From Pontibacter arcticus (lineage in GTDB: Bacteria; Bacteroidota; Bacteroidia; Cytophagales; Hymenobacteraceae): 64,000 nt of DNA. Shown here piece by piece: positions 16,946 through 26,474 of the stretch. A model generated the notes under the pieces. That model was not told the DNA's origin and did no database searches. It worked only from the letters and a program-made list of their open reading frames with translations. Every line of letters starts with the position of its first letter. Position 1 is the first letter of the stretch. Position numbers and translations under genes: made by a program. Location of the stretch: assembly GCF_003284895.1 (NCBI RefSeq), contig NZ_QMDV01000001.1, positions 337,080 to 401,079 on the forward strand. Direction: 5' to 3'.

Positions 16946-17563
16946 TTATACGGTTACGCCATCGGCAACAACTTCTGTTACTTCCGGTACCATACGCTTC
17001 AATAAGTTCTCGATGCCGGCTTTAAGCGTTACCGTAGCAGATGGGCAGCCGCTGCACGAGCCTTGCAAGTGTACCGTTACAACACCTTTATCATACGACT
17101 TAAACGATATGTTACCGCCATCCTGCTCTACCGCCGGGCGAACATAGTTGTTAAGCAGATCGATAATTTTCTTTGAGATCGCTTCGTCTTCTTCAGAAGC
17201 TACGCTGCCATCGGCGTTTGTAGTCTGAGGCCCTGCTTTAGCACTGAAACCTTCGTTAAAAACCGGTCCGCCTGCTTCTGTGTAAGATTTCAGGAACGTA
17301 CGCAGTTCGGGGATCAGTTTTACCCACTCTATATCCGAGTTTTTGGTTACGGTTACAAAGTTGCTGGCAATAAATACACGCGATACATAATCAAAGTTGA
17401 AAAGCTCCTGCGCCAACGGCGATTCCATAGCGCTTTCAAGGTTTGGATAATCAACGCTCTGGCCTTCCGGCAACAAAACAGCGTTCATTACAAATTTCAT
17501 CGATTCAGGGTTCGGGCTGGCTTCCGCGTAAACAGACACCATTTTTTCTTTATTATCTATCAT
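16946..17563 (-). CDS. Nfu-type iron-sulfur scaffold/carrier protein
   Basis: The protein is 205 aa. The N-terminal Nfu_N domain (about 15-98; ASPNPESMKFVMN) is followed by a linker and the NifU C-terminal domain (about 128-203), with the cluster-binding CxxC at Cys170 and Cys173 (GSCSGCPSA). Such proteins carry 4Fe-4S clusters to apo-enzymes in the cytoplasm. No suf or isc genes are adjacent. A -7 box lies at 17611-17618 on the same strand. Confidence 0.93.
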   Translation of the reverse strand: MIDNKEKMVSVYAEASPNPESMKFVMNAVLLPEGQSVDYPNLESAMESPLAQELFNFDYVSRVFIASNFVTVTKNSDIEWVKLIPELRTFLKSYTEAGGPVFNEGFSAKAGPQTTNADGSVASEEDEAISKKIIDLLNNYVRPAVEQDGGNISFKSYDKGVVTVHLQGSCSGCPSATVTLKAGIENLLKRMVPEVTEVVADGVTV

Positions 17564-17610
17564 GTTAATATCTCTTTAGATTAAAACTTTCGACTATGTC
17601 TTAAAGTTTC

Positions 17611-17618
17611 CAAAATTA
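17611..17618 (-). promoter_or_regulatory. -7 box (TAATTTTG) for the Nfu gene
   Basis: It matches TAnnTTTG on the minus strand, about 48 bases before the start codon. Confidence 0.5.
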
Positions 17619-17714
17619 AGTATTATTTCTGAGAAGTATATACGATCCCATACGTAAGCATCAATGTTGTAACGCGCAAAGCAGACCACTGCTAGCTATT
17701 TATACTCGAAAATG

Positions 17715-17722
17715 TATCTTTG
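17715..17722 (+). promoter_or_regulatory. -7 box (TATCTTTG) for the antiporter gene
   Basis: TATCTTTG followed by CAGCG is a near-ideal Bacteroidota promoter core, about 45 bases before the ATG at 17767. Confidence 0.7.
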
Positions 17723-17766
17723 CAGCGCGGTTAAATTTCTGACTTTCCTAACCCCACTCACTTAAC

Positions 17767-19155
17767 ATGCTAACTAATTTTATTTTACTGGCACAGGCTC
17801 AACATGAAGTTGCTGTTTACCTGATCATACCTTTCCTGCTGCTGATAGGCATGATCGCCAGTGGCCCTGTGTTGTTCGGCCATTTCTGGGAGCACAATTA
17901 TAAGAAAGTTGCCGTAACGCTTGGCCTTACCGTGCTTGCCTATTACTTGTTCGTATTGCAGGACCAGCACATGCCGATTCATACTTTTTTTGAATATGCT
18001 TCCTTCGCTATACTTTTAAGTTCGCTATACATTGCAGCCGGCGGCATCTACATCAATATAAATGCCAGCGCTACACCTGCCATGAATGTGGCTTTAATGG
18101 CATTAGGCGCCGTGATGGCCAATATCATAGGCACGACCGGTGCTTCGCTGCTGCTGATCAGGCCTTTTATCCGGCTTAACATTCACCGTATCAAATCTTA
18201 CCAGATCGTATTTTTTATCTTTATAGTAAGTAATGCCGGCGGCTTGCTGACACCACTCGGTGATCCTCCGCTTTTTATTGGCTTTCTGAAAGGCGTACCG
18301 TTTTTCTGGACATTGCAGCATTTGTTTGTCCCTTGGTTATTGGCCATTGCTGCCCTATGCCTGATCTTTTTTGTAGTGGATAGCCGCAATAAACTATCGA
18401 ACTATGCACCACGCCCCGAAGTTATTGCGGCCAACGAAGCCAAAACAGAATTTTATATCAGTGGCAAGCGCAATCTGCTTTGGCTTGCCATTATTATTGG
18501 TGCCATTTTCCTGGACCCGAATGTGATCGATGGCCTGCCGCATATCTATTATGATGGCAATAAGTTCTCTTTTTTACGTGAGATCATTCAGCTAACAGCA
18601 GCTTTCCTGTGCTACCGCAATTCAGATAAAACAGCGCTTGCCGGTAACCATTTTACGTTCGGCCCTATTCTGGAAGTGGTGTTCCTGTTTTTTGGTATCT
18701 TCTTTACGATGATGCCGGCACTGCAACTATCAGCCAAAATCGCTTCGTCTCCTGAATATTCGCAGTATATCACGCCTAACTTTTTGTATTGGGCTACAGG
18801 CTCGCTTTCAGGCTTTTTAGATAACGCACCAACCTATGCCAACTTCTTGTCTTTAGCAATGGCAAAGTATGATATGGCACAGAACAATGTGATGGAAGTA
18901 CGGCAGTTTGCCACTGGCACTGGTCTTGAACCGGGTACGATCATATTGCTGGAAGCCATCTCGCTGGCATCTGTTCTTTTCGGAGCGTTTACTTACATTG
19001 GTAACGGCCCTAACTTTATGGTGAAAGCCATTGCAGAAAGCGCTGGCATTAAGATGCCTTCTTTCTTTGCTTATGTATTTAAATACTCTATCCCGTTCCT
19101 GTTGCCTGTTCTTATCCTGATCTGGTACCTGGTAGTAGAGCTGAAGTTGTTTTAA
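17767..19155 (+). CDS. Sodium:proton antiporter-like membrane carrier (ion transporter superfamily)
   Basis: The protein is 462 aa with about 11-12 hydrophobic helices. NIIGTTGASLLLIRP and NAGGLLTPLGDPPLFIGF are the paired re-entrant-type motifs typical of the ArsB/NhaD/CitMHS superfamily. SGFLDNAPTYANFLSLA and YIGNGPNFMVKAIAE form the matching second-half elements. Bacteroidota homologues are usually labelled sodium:proton antiporter. The ion specificity here is inference. It has its own promoter and a strong terminator. Confidence 0.85.
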   Translation: MLTNFILLAQAQHEVAVYLIIPFLLLIGMIASGPVLFGHFWEHNYKKVAVTLGLTVLAYYLFVLQDQHMPIHTFFEYASFAILLSSLYIAAGGIYININASATPAMNVALMALGAVMANIIGTTGASLLLIRPFIRLNIHRIKSYQIVFFIFIVSNAGGLLTPLGDPPLFIGFLKGVPFFWTLQHLFVPWLLAIAALCLIFFVVDSRNKLSNYAPRPEVIAANEAKTEFYISGKRNLLWLAIIIGAIFLDPNVIDGLPHIYYDGNKFSFLREIIQLTAAFLCYRNSDKTALAGNHFTFGPILEVVFLFFGIFFTMMPALQLSAKIASSPEYSQYITPNFLYWATGSLSGFLDNAPTYANFLSLAMAKYDMAQNNVMEVRQFATGTGLEPGTIILLEAISLASVLFGAFTYIGNGPNFMVKAIAESAGIKMPSFFAYVFKYSIPFLLPVLILIWYLVVELKLF

Positions 19156-19172
19156 TAAAAGTATACGTATAG

Positions 19173-19204
19173 AAAAGCCGCTCCTGCTTACAGGGGCGGC
19201 TTTT
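19173..19204 (+). terminator. Terminator after the antiporter gene
   Basis: Arms AAAAGCCGC and GCGGCTTTT with an extended inner pairing are followed by a run of T. An AAGTATA word lies just before it. Confidence 0.8.
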
Positions 19205-19252
19205 TTTATTTAAACCGATTTCTGTTTATATTGAATAATACAAAGCTCCGCG

Positions 19253-19570
19253 ATGCAATTACTCAGGTTACATTTTATGTTCTACAGAAGCCTCCTAAGC
19301 TTTATGCTTCCATTTACACTGTTGGTAAGTATACTAAGCCTGGCCTTTGCAGAGCATAGGATTATTGGTTTTATAAATGCTTTCAGTATCAGTCTGCTTA
19401 CCGGTAGTTTTATACTTGCTTTATACTTTTACGAACAGCGTTACCAAAATCAATATTACTTTTATCATAACCAGGGCATCAGTAAGATGGGGCTTATAGT
19501 TGGTGCTTATCTTTTTAATGTAGCACTTGTGTTTGTGTTATTCATCCTCAAACTATACCTGTATGCCTGA
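19253..19570 (+). CDS. Small membrane protein paired with an ABC ATPase (105 aa)
   Basis: The protein is 105 aa with three predicted helices (about 12-34, 38-59 and 82-104) and a polar loop rich in Tyr and Gln (YEQRYQNQYYFYHNQG). Its final 8 bases overlap the start of the ABC ATPase gene, so the two are translationally coupled and likely form a complex. I do not recognise a family. With only three helices it is much smaller than a normal permease. It may be the whole membrane part of a minimal exporter, or an accessory to permeases encoded elsewhere. Confidence 0.75.
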   Translation: MQLLRLHFMFYRSLLSFMLPFTLLVSILSLAFAEHRIIGFINAFSISLLTGSFILALYFYEQRYQNQYYFYHNQGISKMGLIVGAYLFNVALVFVLFILKLYLYA

Positions 19571-20240
19571 AAACGAACTGCAGGCTGACAGCATTTTATA
19601 CCGTATTAAAGAACGGCAGCTGCTTACGGATATTTACATTAGCTGCAAAACAGGGGAAATTGTAGGCTTATTGGGCCGGAACGGCTGTGGCAAATCGACA
19701 TTGCTCAAAATCATTTTCGGAACATTACTCACAGATAACAAGCACATCCGAATAAACGGACAGGTATATCCAGCACCTTATAAACAGAAGAACCTGCTGG
19801 CGTATCTCCCCCAACAAGATTTCCTGCCTGCAACTATCAGGTTAAACAAAATTGTAGATCTATACTTTTATGAACCTGAAAAAAAGGAGGCGGTAAAACA
19901 AAACGAACGGGTACAAAAGCTCTTAAATAATTATCCAAACCAATTATCTAAAGGTGAGTTACGCTATTTTGAGTTACTCCTGTTACTGCAGCTGGATGTA
20001 AAATTCCTGTTATTGGATGAGCCTTTCTCTGGTGTAGAGCCGCTGTATGCCGAACGGATCGAAGAACTTTTAAATTCGCACCTCGGCACCAAAGGCTTTA
20101 TTATTACAGACCATGATTACCGTTCTGTATGGCGTGTTAGCAACAGAATTATACTTTTAGCCAACGGCGCTTGCAGGCCAGTTACTCATGAGCAAGAACT
20201 GGCGGAATGGGGTTATATCCCGGCAAACGACTTCAGTTAA
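19563..20240 (+). CDS. ABC transporter ATP-binding protein
   Basis: The protein is 225 aa from the ATG at 19563. The upstream in-frame region belongs to the neighbour's coding sequence. Walker A is GLLGRNGCGKSTLL, the Q-loop is YLPQQDF, and the signature is LSKGELRYFE (a variant of LSGGQ). Walker B is KFLLLDEPF and the H-loop His is in IITDHDYRSV. All catalytic elements are present, so it should hydrolyse ATP. It is coupled to the 105-aa membrane protein. The substrate is unknown. The YRSVWRVSNRIILLANG ending resembles LptB/LivF-like ATPases. Confidence 0.88.
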   Translation: MPENELQADSILYRIKERQLLTDIYISCKTGEIVGLLGRNGCGKSTLLKIIFGTLLTDNKHIRINGQVYPAPYKQKNLLAYLPQQDFLPATIRLNKIVDLYFYEPEKKEAVKQNERVQKLLNNYPNQLSKGELRYFELLLLLQLDVKFLLLDEPFSGVEPLYAERIEELLNSHLGTKGFIITDHDYRSVWRVSNRIILLANGACRPVTHEQELAEWGYIPANDFS

Positions 20241-20250
20241 AATTCCGCAT

Positions 20251-21330
20251 TTATACTTTACTCGCCTGCTGTCGCATTACGAAATCTGCCAGTACTAAAG
20301 CGGCCATGGCATCTACAATAGGCACGGCACGCGGCAGCACACAGGGGTCGTGGCGGCCTTTGCCAACCAGCATAATTTCTTCGCCGGCATCGTTAATGGT
20401 TTGCTGGGGCTGCAGAATGGTAGCTACAGATTTAAACGCGACATTAAAGTAAATATCCTGCCCGTTGCTGATGCCACCCTGTATGCCGCCGGAGTTATTG
20501 GTACGTGTTTTTATAGCGCCGTTTTCATCGGTAAAAAACTGATCGTTGTGCTCGGAACCGCGCATTTTTACGCCTTCAAAACCGCTGCCATATTCAAAGC
20601 CTTTCACGGCATTTATACTTAGCATCGCCTTGCCCAGTTCGGCGTGCAGCTTATCAAATACAGGTTCGCCTAAGCCGGCCGGCGTGCCGGTTATCACGCA
20701 GCTCACTACACCGCCTACCGTATCCAGGTTATCGCGCACTTCTTCGATCAGGCTGATCATACGGGCAGCTGTTTCGCTATCGGGGCAGCGCACGATGTTG
20801 CTGTCAATCTGATTCAGGTCGAGTTGGGTGTACGGTTTTTCCAGCTTTATACTTCCCACCTGCGCTACATACGACTTTATGCTGATGCCATACTTCTGCA
20901 ACAACTTTGCAGCTAAAACACCCGCCGCTACCCGGGCAACGGTTTCGCGGGCAGAACTGCGGCCTCCTCCCCTGTAGTCGCGCAGGCCATACTTGGCGGT
21001 ATAAGTATAATCGGCATGCGATGGCCGAAAAGCGTGCTCGATGTGGCTGTAATCGTGGCTTGCCTGGTCTTTATTATTTACAACAAGCGTAATAGGCGTG
21101 CCCAGCGTCTTTCCTTCAAAAATACCTGAAAGTATGGTGGCTTTATCTTCCTCTTTGCGCGGCGTAGTTATACTTGACTGGCCGGGCCTGCGACGATCCA
21201 GGGCGTGCTGTATTTCTTCCAGGCTGATGTCGAGGCCAGCCGGGCAACCATCTATAATAACACCAACTGCCGCCCCATGCGATTCGCCGAAGGTTGTGAT
21301 CCGGAAAAGTTTTCCGTAGGAATTGCTCAT
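20251..21330 (-). CDS. aroC: Chorismate synthase
   Basis: The protein is 359 aa. The signatures [39 protein letters not shown] and [18 protein letters not shown] are all intact. It converts 5-enolpyruvylshikimate-3-phosphate to chorismate with reduced FMN. The start overlaps the end of the BatD-like gene by 4 bases, an odd coupling of metabolism with a membrane protein. The TAA stop is part of an AAGTATAA word (20251-20258). Confidence 0.97.
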   Translation of the reverse strand: MSNSYGKLFRITTFGESHGAAVGVIIDGCPAGLDISLEEIQHALDRRRPGQSSITTPRKEEDKATILSGIFEGKTLGTPITLVVNNKDQASHDYSHIEHAFRPSHADYTYTAKYGLRDYRGGGRSSARETVARVAAGVLAAKLLQKYGISIKSYVAQVGSIKLEKPYTQLDLNQIDSNIVRCPDSETAARMISLIEEVRDNLDTVGGVVSCVITGTPAGLGEPVFDKLHAELGKAMLSINAVKGFEYGSGFEGVKMRGSEHNDQFFTDENGAIKTRTNNSGGIQGGISNGQDIYFNVAFKSVATILQPQQTINDAGEEIMLVGKGRHDPCVLPRAVPIVDAMAALVLADFVMRQQASKV

Positions 21331-22802
21331 ACTTTATTTTTTTTCAGAAACACAAACGTACCTACCGCCAGCAACACTACCAACACGATGTTGGCATATC
21401 TTCTGATTTCGTTTGCCTGGTTAAGGCTTTGCAGTTTAGTGTCTTCGTTTTCGATGATGTTATAGAAATCTCCCAGGTCCCTGGAAAGCACCAGCGCGTC
21501 AGTATCCTGCAGGCCTGTTACCTGCACCTGCACCGTCGGCCGAAGTGTATCGTAGGCTGCCGTTTCCGGGTTAAAATAAATTAGTCCGAGGGCATCCGCC
21601 AGTTTAAAGGTACCCGGCTCGCGTGGCATAATGTTGTAAGCAAACGTTTTGGCACCTACTACTTGCCCGTTGCGCCGGGTAATATCCTGTCGCACATCCG
21701 GCGGGTAAAAGTCCAGCTCAATCGGGTTTGCTGGCACAGGTGGCATCAGGGCATCAAAATTACCTTCGCCTGTTACGGTAAACTGGTAATTAAAGCTTTT
21801 GCCAACCGGCACTTTGCGGGCAGATAATTTTTGCTGGATACTATACACGCCCACCGGCACTACGTCGCGCAATGGGTGCGGCGGCAACTGTTTTACGCCT
21901 ACCACTTTTTCCCTCGAATAAAAGGTCTTAAAGCCTTCCTGCCGGTCTTCTTCCAGCAGATTCGGGTTTTTGGCCACTTTATACTTAATCATCCGCAGTT
22001 CTAAGGCCGGAAACCTAACAGGCTCCAGGTTAAGGGGGTATAATACGGCTTCGTAAAACTTAAACCGCAGGTAGGGTTCGCCTTTCACCAACACGTTTTC
22101 TGGCGTTATTTCCGTAAAATCAAAGGCTTCTTCCCAGGAATTAGGCTGCTTCAGTTGCCGGACGATGCCGGTTAATTGATTTGCAAAATCATGAAAATCG
22201 AGGAGTTGCTGGTCTTTTTCGGCCAGGTAAAAGTATAGCACCACATTTACACCTTCGCCTACAAATACCTCTTTTTTATTTGTATATATCGTCAGGAACG
22301 CATTGTCTTCTTTCGAGATAAATTCCGGTTCCTGTTCCACCACCGGGTCAGTGGTTTCGTTCAGCGCGTTCAGGTCGGGTAGATTTATACTTTGCGGGCC
22401 ATTGGCAGGCGCAGGTACAATTTTTATACTTGCGCCGGGGCTTTGCACAGTTTGCCCGTTCACTTTCATGGTAAAGGGCCGAAGTGTAAAATCTCCTTCA
22501 TCGAGGGCTGCGTAATTCTGCGTGATGGTCAGGATGGTAGTGGTTTCGCCGGCGGTGGTAATGGTTTTGGTAGTGCTGTAGCGGCTGCTTTTCTTAAAAC
22601 CTTCTATCTCCGGAAACGGCGTATAGTCTTTTAAAGGCTGGTTCTGCAGCCTGATTGAGACGGTATAATACTGGTTAATGGGCAACGGGCTTTTGCCAAG
22701 TTCGATGCTGATCTGCTGCCCTTGCGCAGGTAGCACAAGCACTTGTACAAGTATAAACAGCAAAGTAAAAAAACGCATAAACGGGCTCCGGATTTGGTGC
22801 AA
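21327..22802 (-). CDS. BatD-like exported membrane protein
   Basis: The protein is 491 aa, or 483 if the second ATG at 22778 is used. The second start gives the cleaner signal peptide ([21 protein letters not shown]). The body is beta-rich, with repeats of Ig-like character ([27 protein letters not shown]) as in BatD proteins. One C-terminal helix follows ([18 protein letters not shown]). BatD usually sits in an operon with moxR and batA-C/E, linked to aerotolerance in Bacteroides. Here it is alone, and a MoxR gene lies 22 kb away. Confidence 0.8.
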   Translation of the reverse strand: MHQIRSPFMRFFTLLFILVQVLVLPAQGQQISIELGKSPLPINQYYTVSIRLQNQPLKDYTPFPEIEGFKKSSRYSTTKTITTAGETTTILTITQNYAALDEGDFTLRPFTMKVNGQTVQSPGASIKIVPAPANGPQSINLPDLNALNETTDPVVEQEPEFISKEDNAFLTIYTNKKEVFVGEGVNVVLYFYLAEKDQQLLDFHDFANQLTGIVRQLKQPNSWEEAFDFTEITPENVLVKGEPYLRFKFYEAVLYPLNLEPVRFPALELRMIKYKVAKNPNLLEEDRQEGFKTFYSREKVVGVKQLPPHPLRDVVPVGVYSIQQKLSARKVPVGKSFNYQFTVTGEGNFDALMPPVPANPIELDFYPPDVRQDITRRNGQVVGAKTFAYNIMPREPGTFKLADALGLIYFNPETAAYDTLRPTVQVQVTGLQDTDALVLSRDLGDFYNIIENEDTKLQSLNQANEIRRYANIVLVVLLAVGTFVFLKKNKV

Positions 22803-23124
22803 CCTTCAACTAAGGTATAAAAAACTATTTTCGCAATTTTTCAGGCTGATTTATACTTCACATTTTCAGCAGCAGCAAGTATACCTGTCCGCTTTTATAC
22901 TTTAGTGATCCCATTTATACTTCAAAAAACGCTTCCCAGCTTACTCTGTTTGGCTCATTTTTTCTTCTCAGACTGGCAGCAGTCAAATAAATTTAAAACT
23001 GCCTAAATCCGGTCTTTTAGCTGCAGCGTAGGTCAGCTACATTGCCAGTTATACAACAGCGGATTTTAAGCCCGATTCAGAACTGGTAAACGATACTATC
23101 CATCAACACTAAACTTTTACGATT
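22803..23124. other. Intergenic region with a cluster of TATACTT words
   Basis: Four AAGTATA/TATACTT words fall within 72 bases (22851, 22877, 22895 and 22915), in both orientations. The remainder, up to the ferritin-like gene, holds its presumed promoter, but no clear TAnnTTTG box. I see no gene. Confidence 0.6.
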
Positions 23125-23865
23125 ATGGAGAAAATTAACCAGCCTGAAGAAAATGAAGGCGGCATTAGCAAAGCTTTAAAAGCCCAGATGCAACGACGTA
23201 CCTTCTTCCGGTATGCAGGTGCTTCAGCTGCCGCTGCTACATTATTACTTACTACCTCTTGCGATGACGACGATGACCAGATAGATCCGCTGCCACCTGT
23301 TGGAGATGCCGTTGACCTGGGCTCCGGCGATGTGGGCATTCTGAACTACGCCTATGCGTTGGAACAACTCGAAGCGGCTTTCTACACGCAAGTTATCGCA
23401 ACCAAGTATGCCGGCATGACGGCTGCAGAAACGCAGTTACTAACCGATATCCGCGACCATGAAATAGCCCACCGCGAGTTCTTTAAGGCCGCACTTGGAA
23501 ACAATGCAATTCCGGGCCTGGAAGTAAACTTTACTAAGATCAATTTTAACGACAGAGCCAGCGTATTAGGCACCGCCAAAGCCTTTGAAGACCTGGGCGT
23601 ATCGGCTTACAACGGCGCAGGCCAGTTATTTACAGATACCGGCGTTGGCTTAACTTACCTTACGCTGGCAGGTAAAATTGTATCTGTGGAAGCACGCCAT
23701 GCAGCTGCCATCCGCGATCTGCTGAATCCATTATCGAAAGATTTTTCGGGTGATGATGTGGTAGATGCCAAAGGCCTGGACGTATCCCGGACGCCGATGG
23801 AAGTACTGACCATTGCCGCTGATTACATTAAAACAAAAATTAACGCGAACAACTTACCTAAATAA
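23125..23865 (+). CDS. Exported ferritin-like domain protein with Tat-type signal
   Basis: The protein is 246 aa. The N-terminus carries QRRTFFRYAGASAAAATLLL, a twin-arginine-like signal, ending in TTSC, which may be a lipobox. An acidic linker and a four-helix ferritin-like domain (about 75-225) follow. Metal-ligand candidates are in LEQLEAAFY, DHEIAHREFF and SVEARHAA. Proteins of this type are found in envelopes of Bacteroidota. Iron or manganese binding is likely, but the activity is unknown. A homologous gene starts 13 bases downstream. Confidence 0.85.
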   Translation: MEKINQPEENEGGISKALKAQMQRRTFFRYAGASAAAATLLLTTSCDDDDDQIDPLPPVGDAVDLGSGDVGILNYAYALEQLEAAFYTQVIATKYAGMTAAETQLLTDIRDHEIAHREFFKAALGNNAIPGLEVNFTKINFNDRASVLGTAKAFEDLGVSAYNGAGQLFTDTGVGLTYLTLAGKIVSVEARHAAAIRDLLNPLSKDFSGDDVVDAKGLDVSRTPMEVLTIAADYIKTKINANNLPK

Positions 23866-23877
23866 CCGAACAGCACT

Positions 23878-24684
23878 ATGAATATTCTTAAACTAATTCA
23901 GGACATTGAGAAAGCTGACCCGGAAGTATACGGTCGGTTGGATTCGCGCAGAGCGGCCTTTAAAAACATAAGTGGTTTCAGTAAAAAGATAGCTGTTGCT
24001 GCTGTGCCGTTGGCGCTAGGCTCCTTGTTTACAAAGGCTTACGGCCAATCGAACAACGCTATTGTGGATACGCTGCAATTTGCACTTACTTTAGAATACC
24101 TGGAAGATGAGTTTTACCGTTTAGGCCTGGCCTCTTCTACAGCAGTTGCTGCTGCCAACCGCCCAGTTATCGAGCAGATCAGCAAGCACGAAGCGGCACA
24201 CGTAAAGTTTTTACAGGATACCCTCAGATCGCTTAACGCTACACCGGTACCTAAGCCTACTTTCGACTTCTCGGCCGGTGGCGCTTTTGCCGATTGGAAC
24301 ACAAACCCAGCTACTTTCCTGGCTCTAGCTCAGGCGTTTGAAGATACCGGCGTACGTGCTTATAAGGGGCAGGCTGGTAATTTAATAGCCAGCAGTGCGG
24401 TGTTAACAGCTGCCCTGCAAATACACTCCGTAGAAGCGCGCCACGCAGCTGAAATACGAAAAATACGTGGTTTAAAGAGCTGGATAACCGGGAATGAACG
24501 TGGAGCAGGAATGCCTGCTCCAACACAAGCAGTATATAATGGCGAAGAAGTAACTACCCAGGCTACGGTTAATATTGCTTCTGGCGGAATTTCTGTAGGA
24601 GCGGCCTCCGAAGCGTTTGATGAACCTTTGGAAAAACAAGCTGTTCTGGATATTGCCAACTTGTTTATTGTACAGCCACGCTAG
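23878..24684 (+). CDS. Second exported ferritin-like domain protein
   Basis: The protein is 268 aa. After an amphipathic N-terminus there is a hydrophobic signal segment (about 36-58, KIAVAAVPLALGSLFTKAYGQ). The ferritin-like domain (about 65-200) has the same pattern as its neighbour: LEYLEDEFYRLGL, KHEAAHVKFL and SVEARHAAEIR. An extra C-terminal tail of about 65 residues is unlike the partner. The two genes are 13 bases apart, share a terminator and probably arose by duplication. Confidence 0.85.
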   Translation: MNILKLIQDIEKADPEVYGRLDSRRAAFKNISGFSKKIAVAAVPLALGSLFTKAYGQSNNAIVDTLQFALTLEYLEDEFYRLGLASSTAVAAANRPVIEQISKHEAAHVKFLQDTLRSLNATPVPKPTFDFSAGGAFADWNTNPATFLALAQAFEDTGVRAYKGQAGNLIASSAVLTAALQIHSVEARHAAEIRKIRGLKSWITGNERGAGMPAPTQAVYNGEEVTTQATVNIASGGISVGAASEAFDEPLEKQAVLDIANLFIVQPR

Positions 24685-24702
24685 TTATTGATACCTTATT
24701 TA

Positions 24703-24735
24703 GAAAAGAGGACCTGAAGATCAGGCCCTCTTTTC
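24703..24735 (+). terminator. Terminator after the ferritin-like pair
   Basis: The arms are GAAAAGAGG and CCCTCTTTTC with inner pairing CTGA/TCAG, followed by a T-rich stretch. Confidence 0.7.
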
Positions 24736-24853
24736 TGGTTTTGAGGGCTTGTATTATGGTAACAAAAAATATTTAATTTCTTTACCCGGAACCTGTCACT
24801 TTAGCGGATTATCTGCGTATTGCAAAGTATAATTTTTATTACTTAAACGAACC

Positions 24854-25051
24854 ATGTTAGAATATATGAAGACCATTTTGCTGAAGGTTAGCTTCGACAA
24901 AATGCTGTTTGAAAAGGAACTTAGAAAATCTTTTAAATTTTTAGCGGCAGATGAGCTGACGCAATTTAAGCAGTGGTGTTATACCGAGTTCTCGGATGTA
25001 TACCATCGCATTCTGAACAACGTATTTTCCAAGTGCCCAAGTATAGCTTAA
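24854..25051 (+). CDS. Small conserved-looking hypothetical protein (65 aa)
   Basis: A second ATG five codons in (24869) gives [24 protein letters not shown]. The protein is charged and probably helical, with [23 protein letters not shown] in the middle and no signal or membrane helix. I recall similar short proteins in Cytophagales but cannot verify that here. The last four bases overlap the end of the convergent queG gene. No domain is known to me. Confidence 0.6.
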   Translation: MLEYMKTILLKVSFDKMLFEKELRKSFKFLAADELTQFKQWCYTEFSDVYHRILNNVFSKCPSIA

Positions 25052-25986
25052 TCATTTTCAGGGGGTTGCTGCAAAAACTGAATGTTACGCAGCAGCCCTT
25101 TGTACCCTGTCCGCTTCACTGCTGATTTCTTGAAAAGCTGCGAAAACACTTCCTGCGTCAGCTCCTGCCAATCGTTTGTTTTCATGTTTTTAAGTTCGGG
25201 ATGCGCGTTAAAGGCCGGCTCCTGGTGTGGCTTACTGAAACGGTTCCACGGACATACATCCTGGCAGATATCACAACCAAACACCCAGTTTCCGAATTTC
25301 CCGTTCATTTCCTGCGGCAGTTGGTCTTTCAGCTCGATGGTAAAGTATGAAATGCACTTGCTGCCATCCACCACATAAGGCGCTACTATCGCATCGGTCG
25401 GGCAGGCATCCAGGCAACGGGTACACGAGCCGCAATAATCTTTTATCGGCCCATCATATTCCAGTTCTAAATCAATAATCAGCTCCGCAATAAAGTAAAA
25501 GCTGCCTACTTGCGGTGTAATTAAGTTTGAGTTTTTGCCTATCCAACCCAGTCCGCTTTTTTTAGCCCAGGCCTTGTCCAGCACCGGCGCCGAATCCACG
25601 AAGCAGCGGCCACCCACCTCTCCTATTTCTTCATTGATAAGGTCCAGTAAGGTTTTCAGCTTGTCTTTTATCACAAAATGATAATCGGTGCCATACGCAT
25701 ACTTTGATATTTTAAGCGTATCGGTTTCGGGCTGCTTTTCTTCCGGATAGTAGTTGAGCAGCAAGGATACCACAGATTTGGCACCATCTACCAGCAGACG
25801 CGGATCCAGGCGCTTATCGAAATGGTTTTCCATGTAGTGCATCTGGCCGTGCATGTGCTGGTTCAGCCAGCTCTCCAGGCGCGGCGCTTCCTCCTCCAGA
25901 AAATCAGCCTTGGAAATGCCGCAATACATAAAGCCTAGCTCCTGTGCTTTTTGTTTGATGAAATGGGTGTATTGCGCTTTGTTCAA
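25048..25986 (-). CDS. queG: Epoxyqueuosine reductase
   Basis: The protein is 312 aa. Two 4Fe-4S clusters are evident from [12 protein letters not shown] and [13 protein letters not shown]. The cobalamin-binding N-terminal half has [15 protein letters not shown] and GYGTDYH-like segments ([13 protein letters not shown]). [12 protein letters not shown] contains the proposed catalytic Asp. It performs the last step of queuosine synthesis in tRNA, reducing epoxyqueuosine with B12. No other que gene is adjacent. A -7 box lies at 26027-26034. Confidence 0.95.
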   Translation of the reverse strand: MNKAQYTHFIKQKAQELGFMYCGISKADFLEEEAPRLESWLNQHMHGQMHYMENHFDKRLDPRLLVDGAKSVVSLLLNYYPEEKQPETDTLKISKYAYGTDYHFVIKDKLKTLLDLINEEIGEVGGRCFVDSAPVLDKAWAKKSGLGWIGKNSNLITPQVGSFYFIAELIIDLELEYDGPIKDYCGSCTRCLDACPTDAIVAPYVVDGSKCISYFTIELKDQLPQEMNGKFGNWVFGCDICQDVCPWNRFSKPHQEPAFNAHPELKNMKTNDWQELTQEVFSQLFKKSAVKRTGYKGLLRNIQFLQQPPEND

Positions 25987-26026
25987 AATTTATACTTCAG
26001 AGCTCGGTTTATACTTTGAGGAAGAA

Positions 26027-26034
26027 CAAAATTA
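26027..26034 (-). promoter_or_regulatory. -7 box (TAATTTTG) for queG
   Basis: It matches TAnnTTTG on the minus strand, about 41 bases before the start codon. Two TATACTT words lie between it and the gene. Confidence 0.5.
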
Positions 26035-26123
26035 CAGAGAAATAAATCCGTTTCGTAGAATCACGCAGCAAAGGTTTATACTTACTAACTCAAGTTGCGA
26101 TCTACTGTATTGTATAGGTGTAA

Positions 26124-26401
26124 ACCCACCCCTGACCCCCAATGCCGTCAACTTAAGGTAAAGGATCTTCCGGACATCCATATCCCTGTATCAAAATTTT
26201 AACTATTAGGTATGAAACTGAAGCGGCCAGAGGCCGCAGGTAGCTCACACTCGCCAGAGGCGAGCGAGGGCAAAAATCTTAAGTTGACGACATTGCCCCT
26301 GACCGCTCCAAGGAGGGGAATTTTGATTTACGATTACAAAAAATAACTCAAAAATTACTCTTACAGAACAAATTCCCCTCCTCGGAGGGGTTGGGGTGGG
26401 T
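26124..26401. repeat. Second copy of the C/G-tract inverted repeat, interrupted by an insertion
   Basis: The right arm (26371-26401) is an intact relative of the 31-bp arm at 6317-6347. The left arm is split into 26124-26137 and 26305-26322 by a 158-bp insert flanked by CCCCTGACC on both sides. Removing the insert restores an arm that pairs with the right arm apart from a few mismatches. Confidence 0.8.
26138..26295. mobile_element. MITE-like 158-bp element with 18-bp terminal inverted repeats
   Basis: The ends CAATGCCGTCAACTTAAG (26140-26157) and CTTAAGTTGACGACATTG (26278-26295) are inverted repeats with one mismatch. CCCCTGACC at 26129-26137 and 26296-26304 looks like a 9-base target duplication. 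Inside are two small hairpins sharing the loop sequence CCAGAGG (26223-26237 and 26250-26264). It has no coding capacity, so it would be non-autonomous. The parent transposon is not in the window. Confidence 0.7.
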
Positions 26402-26441
26402 AAATCGCAACTAGAGTTTACTAGTAAAGTACTCAAATGCA

Positions 26442-26469
26442 AAAAGCAGGCTCCGGAAAGCCTGCTTTT
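26442..26469 (-). terminator. Terminator for ruvB
   Basis: Arms AAAAGCAGGC and GCCTGCTTTT (26442-26451, 26460-26469) lie directly beyond the ruvB stop. Confidence 0.7.
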
Positions 26470-26474
26470 ATACG

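Noticed and set aside
25853-26161. 102-aa plus-strand frame over the queG start
   Set aside because: It lies over the 5' end of queG and runs into the interrupted repeat. It has no protein-like pattern.
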